From Brucella pseudogrignonensis (GTDB lineage Bacteria; Pseudomonadota; Alphaproteobacteria; Rhizobiales; Rhizobiaceae): a stretch of 64,000 nucleotides of DNA. The stretch lies in contig NZ_JAVLAT010000001.1 of the NCBI RefSeq assembly GCF_032190615.1, positions 1 to 64,000 of the forward strand, read 5' to 3'. Shown here in pieces: positions 47,997-58,022 of this stretch. The translations under genes were made by a program, and so were the position numbers. The number at the start of each line of letters is the position of its first letter. The first letter of the stretch is position 1. The notes below the pieces were generated by a model. It worked only from the letters and a program-made list of their open reading frames with translations. It ran no database searches and had not been told where the DNA came from.

Positions 47997-49615
47997 TAGC
48001 CTAGATTGAGTTCTTTGAAGAAGTCATTGCCCTTGTCGTCAATGACGATGAAGGCAGGGAAGTCAACCACTTCAATGCGCCAGATGGCTTCCATGCCGAG
48101 TTCTGGGTATTCAACGACTTCAACTTTCTTGATGCAATCCTGAGCAAGGCGGGCTGCTGGACCACCAATTGATCCGAGATAAAAGCCGCCATGTTTGCCG
48201 CAGGCTTCGCGCACTTGTCGCGAGCGATTGCCTTTTGCGAGCATTACCATCGATCCACCAAACGACTGGAATTGATCGACATAAGAATCCATACGTCCTG
48301 CCGTGGTTGGGCCGAAGGAACCTGATGCATACCCCGTCGGTGTCTTGGCCGGGCCAGCATAATAGATGGGATGGTTCTTGAAATAATCTGGCATAGATTC
48401 GCCATTTTCCAGACGTTCGCGGATTTTCGCATGCGCCAGATCGCGTGCAACGATAATCGAACCTGTTAGAGAAAGCTGGGTTTTAACCGGATGTTTCGAC
48501 AGTTCCTTCAGAATATCTTCCATCGGCTGATTAAGGTCGATTTTGACCACATGCGATGAGAGTTTTTCCTCGTCAATCTCCGGCATATATTGCGCTGGAT
48601 TGGTTTCGAGCTGTTCAAGGAAGATACCGTCTTTGGTGATCTTGCCCTTTGCCTGACGATCGGCGGAGCAGGAAACACCAAGACCAATTGGCAGCGACGC
48701 ACCGTGACGGGGCAGGCGGATAACGCGCACGTCATGGCAGAAATATTTGCCACCAAACTGTGCGCCCACGCCCAGCGATTGTGTCAGTTTGTGAATTTCC
48801 GCTTCCATTTCAAGATCACGGAATGCATGGCCGGTTTCCGACCCTTTGGTGGGAAGTTCATCAAGATAACGGGTGGAAGCAAGCTTAACGGTTTTCAAAT
48901 TCATTTCGGCAGATGTACCGCCGATAACGATTGCTAAATGATAAGGCGGGCAGGCGGCGGTCCCGAGGGTCAGAATTTTGTCTTTCAGAAACTCGATCAG
49001 CCGATCATGCGTTAGCAGTGATGGCGTTCCCTGAAACAGGAACGTTTTGTTAGCAGAGCCACCACCCTTTGCAACGAATAGAAATTTGTAAGCGTCTTCG
49101 CCTTCTTCATAGATGTCGATCTGCGCAGGCAAATTGTTCTTGGTGTTTTTTTCCTCGAACATCGACAGAGGCGCAAGCTGGGAATAGCGCAGGTTTTTCT
49201 TGTTATAGGCATCAAGAACGCCAGCGCCGAGCGCATCGGCATCGCCGCCTTCGGTCCAGACGCGACGGCCCTTTTTGCCCATAATGATCGCAGTGCCGGT
49301 ATCCTGACACATAGGCAGCACGCCACCAGCAGCAATATTGGCGTTTTTTAGAAGATCATAAGCGACAAAGCGGTCGTTATCAGTGGCTTCAGGATCTTTC
49401 ATGATATTTGCAAGCTGTTGCAAATGGCTGGGCCGCAGCAGATGATTAATGTCTGCAAAGGCAGCTTCCGACAGAATGCGTAGACCTTCCGCATCGACGC
49501 TCAGAATTTCCTGCCCCTTAAATGTATCAACTGAAACATAGTCAGATGTCAGTTTGCGATAAGGGGTCTTGTCTTCGCCCAGCGGGAAAAGATCGGCGGC
49601 GCTTGCTTCTGCCAT
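47996..49615 (-). CDS. Fumarate hydratase, class I (4Fe-4S type)
   Basis: 539 residues in one chain with alpha and beta domains joined. Cluster cysteines are visible: Cys103 in [10 protein letters not shown], one in [11 protein letters not shown] and one in [12 protein letters not shown]. The [14 protein letters not shown] and [12 protein letters not shown] segments are family-specific. It converts fumarate to malate in the TCA cycle. Oxygen-labile class I enzymes are common in Brucellaceae. It stands alone and leftward, with a 270-base upstream region to the L,D-transpeptidase gene. Confidence 0.95.
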   Translation of the reverse strand: MAEASAADLFPLGEDKTPYRKLTSDYVSVDTFKGQEILSVDAEGLRILSEAAFADINHLLRPSHLQQLANIMKDPEATDNDRFVAYDLLKNANIAAGGVLPMCQDTGTAIIMGKKGRRVWTEGGDADALGAGVLDAYNKKNLRYSQLAPLSMFEEKNTKNNLPAQIDIYEEGEDAYKFLFVAKGGGSANKTFLFQGTPSLLTHDRLIEFLKDKILTLGTAACPPYHLAIVIGGTSAEMNLKTVKLASTRYLDELPTKGSETGHAFRDLEMEAEIHKLTQSLGVGAQFGGKYFCHDVRVIRLPRHGASLPIGLGVSCSADRQAKGKITKDGIFLEQLETNPAQYMPEIDEEKLSSHVVKIDLNQPMEDILKELSKHPVKTQLSLTGSIIVARDLAHAKIRERLENGESMPDYFKNHPIYYAGPAKTPTGYASGSFGPTTAGRMDSYVDQFQSFGGSMVMLAKGNRSRQVREACGKHGGFYLGSIGGPAARLAQDCIKKVEVVEYPELGMEAIWRIEVVDFPAFIVIDDKGNDFFKELNLG

Positions 49616-49888
49616 TATGGTACCTCGCTTGCTTGCCCGTAGTTAAACTGTCGGGCTTTTAACGCGATGCGGGATGAAATCCACTGCGGCACTTTGCGCA
49701 ATCTTGCACAAAACAAAGGGCGAGGCTTTATCTAACAGTTAGCTTTTCAATAAAAATTGATGGAGCCTGGCAAAAAAAAATAGGAAGATGCGTTAACGTT
49801 AAAAGATTCTATACGAGATTCATCAATTCTACGGGCAAAGATTGACGCGGCTTCGCTCAAAAGCGGTCGCACTGAATTGGCGGTTAGA
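49616..49888. promoter_or_regulatory. Divergent promoter region of fumarase and L,D-transpeptidase
   Basis: 273 bases, AT-rich in 49730-49830. It must carry the promoters of both divergent genes. I see no strong operator palindrome. Confidence 0.45.
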
Positions 49889-51892
49889 ATGCACTTCTCC
49901 AGACAGTTTTATCGCGACATGAATAGTCATCGCAAAAGCGGTTCTTATATTCGTAGTACATTGGCGGTTGCATTAGCAGCGTCGACACTCTTCTCAACCA
50001 CGCAGGCACAGGCTGCAAATTCTTTGCTGGAATTGTTTCAGCAACGTCGTCAGCAACAGGCGCAGCCAGTTCAGCCTCCCGTTCAGGCAGTCCCTGCGGC
50101 GCCTGTGCAGAACGACACAAAGACCGTTTCGGTGCCGCGAGCAGTCGTGCCTCCAGCACAGCGCGTGACGGTTAAAGGTCCGCAGATTTATAATTACAAG
50201 CCAGACGCGCTGATCAAAGTCGATTTCAGCGCTTTGGATATGCAGGTAACCGCTGCTGTTGAACCGTCTTCGGTTGATCCGCTGACATCGGGCATGTCGC
50301 CAATTGGGCCAGTTAAGAGAGTTGATGAAACGCAGGGTGAGCTGGCCTTCGATGCGGCTTCGGATTATCTCAAGACGACGGATGTTCAGGCTGAGAAGCA
50401 AATTGCTGATGCGATCGTGAGCTTTTATTCACAACATCGCAGTTTCATCTGGTCGGCTGATAGCAAGGCGCTCGATAAAGCGCGTGACGTCGCGGCTTTC
50501 TTCGCCCAGTCTGATGAAGATGGTCTCAATCCGGAAGAATATGCAGTTGCTATTCCCGGCGATCATTTTGATGCAGCGCAGCTTGCAGAACGACAGCAGA
50601 AGCTTGCTGATTTTGAAATCAAAATGTCGGCGCGCGCTTTGCGTTATGCAATCGATGCAGGCGAGGGGCGAATTGTTGCCGACAGGCTGAGTGGCTTTTA
50701 TGATCTTCCGCGAAACCGTGTTGATCCCAAAGCCGTTCTTGAAAAACTTGCTGCTGAAAGCGATCCGGTCGCTTATCTAAAGGGCTTCCAGCCCAATAAC
50801 GAAGCTTACGCCACGTTGAAGCGTGAACTTGCCAACATACAAGCGCCATCCAGAGCGCCAATCCGTATCTCGCTTGATAAAGCTATTCGCCCGGGTGATA
50901 CCAACGATGAGCTTGGTAAAGTCATAGCTCTTATTACGCGTCACGCCCCTGAAAAATACATGAATGAGCATCGGGATGTGTTGCAGGCGCATGCCGATGC
51001 GAGCATCTATGATCCAGAGCTTGCGGCGGCCATCAAAGACTATCAGAAACTATCGGGTAGTACACCGGATGGTATCATCGGCAAGAACACGATTGCTGCC
51101 CTTCAGGGCGAGCAGAGTTCGGTGAAGCGTGATCGCATCCTGTATTCGATGGAGCGCCTTCGCTGGCTGCCACATGATTTTGGTTCGCGCTATGTGATGG
51201 TCAATCAGCCGTCGTATCGTGCCGAGTATTATGAAGACGGCAAAGAAAAATTGGCGATGAATGTGGTGATCGGTTCGCCGACACATCAAACCTATTTCTT
51301 TTATAACAAAGTCCAGACCGTCGTTTTCAATCCTTCATGGGGTGTGCCGCGTTCAATTATTCTGAATGAAATGCTGCCAAAGGTCATGCGAGATACCAGC
51401 TATCTCGACCGCAATGGGTATGAAGTCTATGTCGGCGGCAAGAAGGTTTCGGCGAGCGCTGTTAACTGGAATGCTGTTGCGGCAGGTAAGGCGCATGTCG
51501 GCATCCGCCAAAAGCCAAGCCTCGACAATGCATTGGGCGAATTGAAAATCCTGTTCCCGAATGCGCATGACATTTACATGCATGATACTCCGGCAAAGGC
51601 TTATTTCAGCCGTGACATGCGAGCGCTGAGCCATGGCTGTATTCGCCTTGAACGTCCGCGTGACATGGCAGCTGCTGTACTTGGCAAGCAAGTTGATGAA
51701 CTTGGAAAATATTTTGGCAAGGGTGAACGCGGCATCAAAGTTGCCAATCCTGTGCCGGTCTACATCGCTTATTTCACCGCCTGGCCGGATGCGGGCGGCA
51801 AGGTACGTTTTTATAACGACGTTTATGATCGCGATTCAGGAATGCAGAAGGCATCTGACAAAACTGCTGAAGCGCGATTGGCCGCGCTTTAA
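49889..51892 (+). CDS. L,D-transpeptidase, YcbB/LdtD-like
   Basis: 667 residues from the ATG at 49889 (a TTG four codons earlier and an ATG at 49919 are alternatives). N-terminal signal segment followed by a Gln/Pro-rich linker, a scaffold domain (about 160-320), a peptidoglycan-binding helix bundle (DPELAAAIKDYQKLSGSTPD near 380) and the YkuD catalytic domain with HDTPAKAYFSRDMRALSHGC and IRLERPRDMA, where Cys584 is the nucleophile. It makes 3-3 crosslinks in peptidoglycan, or in Brucella-like species anchors outer-membrane proteins. Complete. Confidence 0.92.
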   Translation: MHFSRQFYRDMNSHRKSGSYIRSTLAVALAASTLFSTTQAQAANSLLELFQQRRQQQAQPVQPPVQAVPAAPVQNDTKTVSVPRAVVPPAQRVTVKGPQIYNYKPDALIKVDFSALDMQVTAAVEPSSVDPLTSGMSPIGPVKRVDETQGELAFDAASDYLKTTDVQAEKQIADAIVSFYSQHRSFIWSADSKALDKARDVAAFFAQSDEDGLNPEEYAVAIPGDHFDAAQLAERQQKLADFEIKMSARALRYAIDAGEGRIVADRLSGFYDLPRNRVDPKAVLEKLAAESDPVAYLKGFQPNNEAYATLKRELANIQAPSRAPIRISLDKAIRPGDTNDELGKVIALITRHAPEKYMNEHRDVLQAHADASIYDPELAAAIKDYQKLSGSTPDGIIGKNTIAALQGEQSSVKRDRILYSMERLRWLPHDFGSRYVMVNQPSYRAEYYEDGKEKLAMNVVIGSPTHQTYFFYNKVQTVVFNPSWGVPRSIILNEMLPKVMRDTSYLDRNGYEVYVGGKKVSASAVNWNAVAAGKAHVGIRQKPSLDNALGELKILFPNAHDIYMHDTPAKAYFSRDMRALSHGCIRLERPRDMAAAVLGKQVDELGKYFGKGERGIKVANPVPVYIAYFTAWPDAGGKVRFYNDVYDRDSGMQKASDKTAEARLAAL

Positions 51893-51920
51893 ATAGCTGT
51901 TGCATGCTATGCGATTTGTA

Positions 51921-51951
51921 AAAAAGGCGGGCATTTTACCCGCCTTTTTGT
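51921..51951. terminator. Terminator after L,D-transpeptidase (works both ways)
   Basis: AAAAAGGCGGG and CCCGCCTTTTT, an 11-bp stem with a 7-base loop and T-runs on both strands. Ends the transpeptidase gene and the leftward Cys-rich-protein gene. Confidence 0.9.
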
Positions 51952-51952
51952 T

Positions 51953-52489
51953 TTAGTTCTGAATGTAACACGCTTTACCCTGACCGCGCGCCGGATCGCC
52001 GAAGGCACGATTGTCACAAGGTACACCGTCACGGAATACGCGTTCTACGAAACGTCCTTTGGCTCCATAGCGAACCAATTTTCGACCATAGAAGTCACAG
52101 AAACCATTTTCTTTCGCGCATTGCTGCCATTGACTACGGCCACGATCATCACGACGGTTGCCACGCCAATCGTTTCGACGGTCATCACGTCGATCTTCGA
52201 AGCGGTCACGGACAACATACGAGCAGCTCTTTCCTCTGCCCGGCGCCGGGTCACCGAATACGCGATTGGAACAACGAACTTCCGGACGGTCAACAAAGCG
52301 CGATGTACCCTGTCCATCTGCACCGTAAATAACCTCGGTCGGGTAGGGCAGCTGACAAATGCCGTTTTCCGAAGCGCAGCGCTGCAAACGCGCTGCTTCG
52401 GCAGGCGGTGGAGCAAACATATACATGGATGCTAAGAATGCTGAAGCGCCAGCAATCAGGCTGACGTTGTTAGACAGAAAAGCTGTCAT
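51953..52489 (-). CDS. Exported protein with duplicated four-cysteine domain
   Basis: 178 residues from the ATG of MTAFLSNNVSLIAGAS (an ATG four codons earlier is possible). Signal-like N-terminus ending near PAEAA. Two copies of a roughly 55-residue domain follow: RCASENGICQLPYP, CSNRVFGDPAPGRGKSC and later QCAKENGFCDFYG, CDNRAFGDPARGQGKAC, joined by an Arg/Asp-rich linker (RDDRRNDWRGNRRDD). Each copy has four cysteines that probably make two disulfides. The domain is frequent in alphaproteobacterial exported proteins; its function is unknown. Confidence 0.85.
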   Translation of the reverse strand: MTAFLSNNVSLIAGASAFLASMYMFAPPPAEAARLQRCASENGICQLPYPTEVIYGADGQGTSRFVDRPEVRCSNRVFGDPAPGRGKSCSYVVRDRFEDRRDDRRNDWRGNRRDDRGRSQWQQCAKENGFCDFYGRKLVRYGAKGRFVERVFRDGVPCDNRAFGDPARGQGKACYIQN

Positions 52490-52700
52490 GGTGAACACCA
52501 TTGTTTGAGCGTTAATATGATATTCTATAAGCCTCAGACATTGAATATAGAATGAACGGCGTTCCACGTCTCTAACGATCTTAATGTTATGCATTTGTCA
52601 TTTATTTGAGCGGAAAGTTCATAAATTAGCGGTGTCGCAGTTTCCTTTTTCCAGTGAATCCGCAAGAGTGCGCCCTGATGTTTCTCGTCAGCAAGGTCGT

Positions 52701-53756
52701 ATGAAAATGCATGGTGAATATAAGGTCCACGGTGGCAAGCTGGTTGTTATTGATCTGGAGGTTCAGGACGAAAAACTGAGCCAGGTTCAGGTCGCAGGCG
52801 ACTTTTTCTTAGAGCCGGCAGAAGCACTTGACGATATTCGTAATGCTTTGAACGGATTGCCAGCAACCGCATCTGCCGAAGAAATCGCTGAGGCTGTACG
52901 CAAAGGACTGCATCCTGACGCTTTCATGATCGGCTTTAGTCCTGAAGCCGTTGCTATCGCAGTTCGCCGCGCGCTTGGTGTTGCACGAACATGGCGCGAC
53001 TATGAATGGCAGATTATCGATATTCCACCGCTTACGCCCACAATGCATCTGGCTGTCGATGAGGTTCTGGCGCGTGAAGTTGCTGCTGGACGCCGTGCGC
53101 CCACTTTGCGTTTCTGGGAATGGGAGCGTCCATCAATCATTATTGGTGCTTTCCAGTCGCTGCGTAACGAAGTTGACATGGGGGCGACTGAAGAAATGGG
53201 CGTTGAGACAGTACGCCGCGTCACGGGTGGCGGTGCAATGTTTGTCGAGCCGGGCAACTCAATCACCTATTCGCTCTATGCGCCGGGTGAACTGGTTCGG
53301 GATATGAGTTTTGCTGACTCCTATGCATTTCTGGATGAATGGGTACTGAAAGCGCTTAATTCTCTGGGTATCGACGCCTTCTATAAGCCGCTTAACGATA
53401 TTTCGAGCTCAAAAGGCAAGATTGGCGGAGCCGCACAAAAACGATACTTAGGCGGGACCGTCCTGCACCATGTCACAATGGCTTACGACATGGATGCGGA
53501 GAAGATGCTCAAAGTGCTGCGTATTGGTCGCGAGAAGCTTTCCGACAAAGGGACTGCCAGTGCAGCCAAGCGCGTTGATCCGGTTCGCAGCCAGACCGGC
53601 TTGCCGCGCCGCGAAGTCATTGATCGCATGAAGGATATGTTTGTATCGCTGAACGGTGGTGTAAGCGGAGCGATCACTCCCGAGGAGCTTGCTGCCGCAG
53701 AAAAGCTTGTCGAAGAAAAATTCGCAACCAAAGAATGGCTGTACCATATTCCGTAA
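52701..53756 (+). CDS. Lipoate-protein ligase family protein with N-terminal accessory domain
   Basis: 351 residues from the ATG before KMHGEYKVHGGKLVV, with AAGG upstream; the frame is open further left without similarity. Residues 1-85 match the small domain that forms the C-terminal part of bacterial LplA (GKLVVIDLEVQDEKLSQVQV, GDFFLEPAEALDDIRNAL). Residues 110-330 are a biotin/lipoate ligase catalytic domain: RRVTGGGAMFVEPGN binds the lipoyl group, and GKIGGAAQKRYLGGTVLHH has the catalytic Lys. It activates and attaches lipoate or octanoate to dehydrogenases. Confidence 0.88.
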   Translation: MKMHGEYKVHGGKLVVIDLEVQDEKLSQVQVAGDFFLEPAEALDDIRNALNGLPATASAEEIAEAVRKGLHPDAFMIGFSPEAVAIAVRRALGVARTWRDYEWQIIDIPPLTPTMHLAVDEVLAREVAAGRRAPTLRFWEWERPSIIIGAFQSLRNEVDMGATEEMGVETVRRVTGGGAMFVEPGNSITYSLYAPGELVRDMSFADSYAFLDEWVLKALNSLGIDAFYKPLNDISSSKGKIGGAAQKRYLGGTVLHHVTMAYDMDAEKMLKVLRIGREKLSDKGTASAAKRVDPVRSQTGLPRREVIDRMKDMFVSLNGGVSGAITPEELAAAEKLVEEKFATKEWLYHIP

Positions 53757-53840
53757 TGGATCTAACTGCCATTGTGTCCGTGACAGCGCGGGCAAGCCGT
53801 GTCATAGGGAGGCCAAGTTTTCACAAGGCCTCCCTCGACC

Positions 53841-55466
53841 ATGATCCGCATCGATAATATCAGCAAGTCTAACAGCCATCGCATTCTCTTCATCGAATCC
53901 TCTGCTGCGTTGAATCGCGGCGAGAAGATCGGTCTCGTTGGGCCAAATGGTGCGGGTAAAACTACGCTTTTTCGTATGATTACCTGCGAAGAACTGCCTG
54001 ATGAAGGGCAGGTCAATGTCGAAAAAGGCGTGACAATCGGCTATTTCAACCAGAATGTTGGTGAAATGGGCGGACGTTCTGCTGTTGCCGAAGTTATGGA
54101 CGGGGCAGGGCCAGTCAGTGCTGTTGCAGCCGAACTGCGCGAACTCGAAAGCGCCATGTGCGATCCTGAACGTCTCGATGAGATGGATGCAATTATCGAG
54201 CGCTATGGCGAGGTACAGGCGCGTTACGAAGAACTTGATGGCTATGGTTTGGACGGTCGTGCACGTGAAGTGCTTGCTGGTCTTAGTTTCAGTCAGGAAA
54301 TGATGGACGGCGATGTCGGCAAACTGTCCGGCGGCTGGAAAATGCGTGTGGCGCTTGCCCGTATTCTTCTGATGCGTCCTGACGTTATGCTGCTTGACGA
54401 ACCAAGCAACCACCTTGATCTCGAAAGCCTGATCTGGCTCGAATCCTTCCTCAAAAACTACGACGGCGCATTGCTGATGACCTCGCATGATCGCGAGTTC
54501 ATGAATCGTATTGTGACCAAAATTATTGAAATCGACGGCGGCTCACTCACAAGCTACTCCGGCGATTATGCTTTCTATGAAGGCCAGCGTGCGCTCAATG
54601 AAAAGCAGCAGCAGGCGCAGTTTGAACGCCAACAAGCCATGCTTGCCAAGGAAATCAAATTCATCGAACGCTTCAAAGCACGCGCATCCCATGCATCGCA
54701 GGTGCAGAGCCGTGTGAAAAAGCTTGAGAAAATCGACCGCGTGGAGCCGCCACGTCGCCGTCAGACGGTGGCTTTCGACTTTTTGCCTGCGCCACGATCG
54801 GGCGAAGATGTTGTTAGTCTTAAGGGCGTGAACAAGTCTTACGGCAGCCGCACGATTTATGACGGTCTGGACTTTATGGTCCGCCGCCGTGAACGTTGGT
54901 GCATCATGGGCGTCAATGGCGCTGGTAAGTCAACGCTTCTTAAGCTGGTTACTGGTACAACGGAGCCTGATCAGGGTGTGGTCAATCTTGGTGCCAGCGT
55001 AAAACTTGGCTATTTCGCGCAGCACGCCATGGATATTCTGGATGGTGAGAGCACCATTCTCGAATGGCTGGAGCAGCGTTTCCCGAAAGCGGGGCAGGCA
55101 CCTTTGCGCGCACTTGCTGGCTGCTTTGGTTTTTCTGGCGATGACATTGAAAAGAAATGCCGGGTTCTCTCCGGTGGTGAGAAAGCCCGTCTGGTGATGG
55201 CTGCAATGCTGTTTGACCCGCCGAATTTCCTCGTGCTTGATGAGCCGACGAACCATTTGGATCTCGATACCAAGGAAATGTTGATCAAGGCGCTTTCAGC
55301 TTATGAAGGCACCATGCTTTTTGTATCACATGATCGTCGGTTTTTGTCCGCACTTTCCAATCGCGTGCTCGAACTCACGCCCGATGGCATTCACCAATAT
55401 GGTGGCGGCTATACAGAATATGTTGAAAGCACGGGACAAGAAGCTCCTGGTTTGCATGTTGGATAA
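53841..55466 (+). CDS. ABC-F family ATPase
   Basis: 541 residues with two ABC domains and no membrane part. Walker A GPNGAGKTTL (about 34-43) and GVNGAGKSTL (about 356); signatures LSGGWKMRVALARIL and LSGGEKARLVMAAML; Walker B LLDEPSNHLDL and VLDEPTNHLDL; an Arg/Lys-rich linker (residues about 245-300, KFIERFKARASHASQVQSR) that contacts the ribosome. Such proteins relieve stalled ribosomes or regulate translation. YbiT-like by layout; exact subgroup is uncertain. Confidence 0.93.
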   Translation: MIRIDNISKSNSHRILFIESSAALNRGEKIGLVGPNGAGKTTLFRMITCEELPDEGQVNVEKGVTIGYFNQNVGEMGGRSAVAEVMDGAGPVSAVAAELRELESAMCDPERLDEMDAIIERYGEVQARYEELDGYGLDGRAREVLAGLSFSQEMMDGDVGKLSGGWKMRVALARILLMRPDVMLLDEPSNHLDLESLIWLESFLKNYDGALLMTSHDREFMNRIVTKIIEIDGGSLTSYSGDYAFYEGQRALNEKQQQAQFERQQAMLAKEIKFIERFKARASHASQVQSRVKKLEKIDRVEPPRRRQTVAFDFLPAPRSGEDVVSLKGVNKSYGSRTIYDGLDFMVRRRERWCIMGVNGAGKSTLLKLVTGTTEPDQGVVNLGASVKLGYFAQHAMDILDGESTILEWLEQRFPKAGQAPLRALAGCFGFSGDDIEKKCRVLSGGEKARLVMAAMLFDPPNFLVLDEPTNHLDLDTKEMLIKALSAYEGTMLFVSHDRRFLSALSNRVLELTPDGIHQYGGGYTEYVESTGQEAPGLHVG

Positions 55467-55496
55467 AAAAAGGCGGGAATTTCCCGCCTTTTTTGT
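55465..55496. terminator. Bidirectional terminator after ABC-F gene
   Basis: AGGCGGGAA and TTCCCGCCT stem flanked by AAAAAAA and TTTTTT, giving U-runs in both directions for the converging genes. Confidence 0.9.
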
Positions 55497-55503
55497 CATC
55501 TGC

Positions 55504-56283
55504 TTAGCGGTAAACAATGCCGCCATCGGTCAGGATAGCCTGTCCGGTGATGTAGTCTGAATCCGGGCTCGACAGGAAGGACACCAGCGACGCAACGTCT
55601 TCCGGTGTTTGTGCGCGGCCAAGAGCAATGCCCTCGACATATTTCTTGTAGGTCTCACCCTTTGGTGCTCCCGTGATTTCTGAGAAGCGCTCATCGATTT
55701 CGACCCACATATCAGTGCCAACAATGCCCGGGCAGTAGGCATTAACGGTGATGCCGGCGCTTGCATATTCCTTGGCGGCTGCTTGGGTCAGGGCGCGCAC
55801 GGCAAATTTGGTTGCCGAATAAACGCCGAGCATTGCAAAACCATCATGGCCAGCGATTGAGGAGGCGTTGATAATTTTACCTTTATGTCCACGTGCCTTG
55901 AACTTGGCCGCTGCCGCTTGAATACCCCACAAAACGCCTTCAATATTGATTTTTAGGATGCGGTCGACTTCTTCTGGCTTCACATCAGAAATTGGCTGCA
56001 CCTGCGCAATGCCTGCATTGTTGACGATAACATCAAAACCGCCGAGTTCTTTTTCGGCATGATCAATTGCAGCATAGACGTCATCGCGCCTGCTAACGTC
56101 GGCGGAGAAGGTTGAAGCTTTGCGCCCAAGCCCTTCAACTTCTTTTTTCACTGCTTCTAACTTGTCTGCCTTCAGATCGACCAGTGCAATATCAAAGCCA
56201 TCTTTTGCGAGACGCAAAGCAATACCGCGACCGATGCCCTGTGCTGCACCCGTTACTAATGCGACTTTAGCTGGATTTGCCAT
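55504..56283 (-). CDS. Short-chain dehydrogenase, acetoin(diacetyl) reductase-like
   Basis: 259 residues from the ATG with AAGGATACATC before it (15 residues shorter than the open frame). Rossmann motif [12 protein letters not shown] (about 10-21), NNAG, catalytic Ser in [15 protein letters not shown], and YSATKFAVR with Tyr/Lys; the C-terminus has [17 protein letters not shown]. The pattern [20 protein letters not shown] with LVDLKADKL favours an NAD-dependent acetoin or 2,3-butanediol dehydrogenase. The substrate is inferred from similarity. Confidence 0.92.
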   Translation of the reverse strand: MANPAKVALVTGAAQGIGRGIALRLAKDGFDIALVDLKADKLEAVKKEVEGLGRKASTFSADVSRRDDVYAAIDHAEKELGGFDVIVNNAGIAQVQPISDVKPEEVDRILKINIEGVLWGIQAAAAKFKARGHKGKIINASSIAGHDGFAMLGVYSATKFAVRALTQAAAKEYASAGITVNAYCPGIVGTDMWVEIDERFSEITGAPKGETYKKYVEGIALGRAQTPEDVASLVSFLSSPDSDYITGQAILTDGGIVYR

Positions 56284-56511
56284 GATGTATCCTTTTTTTT
56301 TGATAAGCGGGGACGATTCTGAGGCCATCGACGACCCTCGTGATCACGTTCACATGGTCTGATGACGCTGCAAAGACAATTAGGATTAGCTGATGTTGAT
56401 TTCATTGATCGTGATCAACTTCTCACTCATTGTCTTTAAGCTATAGATTTAGCTTCTTAAATCTAAGGTCAAGCTATATACTGGATTAAAATTATCAATT
56501 TTGGGCATGTC
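56284..56511. promoter_or_regulatory. Divergent promoter region of the reductase and MetQ-like genes
   Basis: 228 bases, AT-rich near 56390-56500. A near-palindrome TTAGATTTAAG-type sequence (GATTTAGCTTCTTAAATC, about 56446-56463) may be an operator. No riboswitch pattern for SAM is recognised by eye. Confidence 0.45.
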
Positions 56512-57354
56512 ATGACCATTTTATCGAAGTCGTTTAGCTCAAACGGTTTGGGCACAGTGCATCGCAGGGGCTTTTTCGCCTTGGCAGCCGTGGCGCTTGT
56601 TGCTTTTTCAAACCCAGTATCGCTGCATGCTGAGGACAGACCAGTGCTGCGCGTTGCGCTTGCAACGAGCATTTCCAATCAGGCTGCGGAAGTTGCAGCT
56701 GCGGAGGCGAAAGAGCAGGGATTGGATGTCGAACTGGTGGAGTTCAGTGACTGGAATACGCCGAATACGGCCGTTGCAGACAAGACCGCAGATGCAAATC
56801 TTTTCCAGCATATTCCGTATCTGGAATACACCAACGCCAATACCGGCAACGGACTTGTTCCAGTTGCTCCTGCGTTTAGCACCCCTTTCGGTCTTTACTC
56901 CAAAAAGTATGCAAAACTCGAAGATCTGCCTGATAACGCGCAGATTGCGTTTTCAGGAGATGTTATCAATACGGGCCGTTCCCTGTTGCTTTTGCAACAG
57001 GCGGGCTTTCTTGAGTTGAAGCCCGGTACAGACCAGCGCGCCAGCCTTGAAGACGTGGTGAAATGGAAGAAACCGCTTAAGATTGTACAGCTTGATGGTC
57101 CGCAAATTGCGCGTTCGCTGGATGATGTCGACGCCGCGGCTACCTATCCTACGTTCGCCAAACTTGCAGGATTAGAAGCATCATCTGGTCTGATTTTCGA
57201 GAACGAACCGATCTATGCATTTCAGTTCGTTACGCGGCCGGAACTGCGTGATGATGCACGGCTGAAGAAGTTCATTGAAGTTTACCAGAACTCTCCAGCT
57301 GTTAAGGCAAAGCTGCACGAACTCTATGGTGAAATGGTTTCATTCCCGCGTTAG
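56512..57354 (+). CDS. MetQ/NlpA-family methionine-binding protein homologue
   Basis: 280 residues. Signal peptide with twin-arginine-like RRGFFALAAVALVAF (HRRGFF start) ending at LHAED. There is no lipobox cysteine, unlike MetQ lipoproteins. The binding domain shows the family pattern LVEFSDWNTPNTAVADKTAD, ANLFQHIPYLEYTNANTGNG, FGLYSKKYAKLEDLPDNAQI, with a C-terminal half containing DAAATYPTFAKLAGL. It would bind D- or L-methionine or a related compound in the periplasm. No permease or ATPase gene is beside it, so it may feed a distant transporter. Confidence 0.9.
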   Translation: MTILSKSFSSNGLGTVHRRGFFALAAVALVAFSNPVSLHAEDRPVLRVALATSISNQAAEVAAAEAKEQGLDVELVEFSDWNTPNTAVADKTADANLFQHIPYLEYTNANTGNGLVPVAPAFSTPFGLYSKKYAKLEDLPDNAQIAFSGDVINTGRSLLLLQQAGFLELKPGTDQRASLEDVVKWKKPLKIVQLDGPQIARSLDDVDAAATYPTFAKLAGLEASSGLIFENEPIYAFQFVTRPELRDDARLKKFIEVYQNSPAVKAKLHELYGEMVSFPR

Positions 57355-57521
57355 AGGGGATTAGGCCATGCACTCTTTGAATCAGTTTTCTATAAGTATG
57401 CGCTGGAGAGTTTTAGCGTCTATTTTGCCAAATTTCTGTCTGTTGTTTAAATAGGGCATTGAAGCCGGGATGTGGTTCAGCTAGAAACGCCTCAAATGAG
57501 GCTTTCGCGCCTCCCGGCGAT
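57355..57521. other. Intergenic region before tRNA-Arg
   Basis: 167 bases without a gene. It contains the tRNA-Arg promoter near its right end and a short GC-rich palindrome (GAAGCCGGG... pattern around 57460-57520). Confidence 0.4.
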
Positions 57522-57598
57522 GCACCCGTAGCTCAGCTGGATAGAGTGCTGCCCTCCGAAGGCAGAGGTCACTGGTTCGAATCCAGTCGGGTGCGCCA
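57522..57598 (+). tRNA. tRNA-Arg (anticodon CCG)
   Basis: 77 nucleotides including CCA. The acceptor arm GCACCCG pairs with CGGGTGC, the anticodon arm CTGCCCTCCGAAGGCAG has CCG at the loop centre, and the T-arm GGTTCGAATCC is standard. Reads CGG codons. Confidence 0.96.
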
Positions 57599-58022
57599 TA
57601 AAATCAATGACTTAGCAGTGATTGACATCTCCCTCCAAAATTGCAACTCACCAAATAATCACCAACTGAAAATACATAGTGATTAGTGATCAAGAATGAA
57701 AAATGCCCAGTTCAGGAGACTGACGATTCGTTTATTAAAATGCTTTCGAGGCTCTGAGATTATCTTGTCCGCTGGAGATGATTCCTGTTGGGCCCACACA
57801 ACCGATCAGCTTCATTGTACAGCGGGGAGGTCTCGGATGTTGAATAAATAATCCGCTGCCACTTGTTTATGGTTTCCCGAGCGCAGACACTGCAATCTAT
57901 ATGCTCATGACCCCAATCATTGTGCGGTTAAAAACCTAAGAAATACAGCAAACATTTATCTGCTTTTGCTATGTAAATCTTATTTTATGGAAGATTGTCA
58001 CTAATCATTCCTTTGAAAGGAA
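57599..58022. other. Gap between tRNA-Arg and tRNA-Asp
   Basis: 424 bases, AT-rich, without a plausible coding frame, terminator or repeat that I can recognise. It could hold a small RNA, but nothing in it shows that. Confidence 0.5.
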
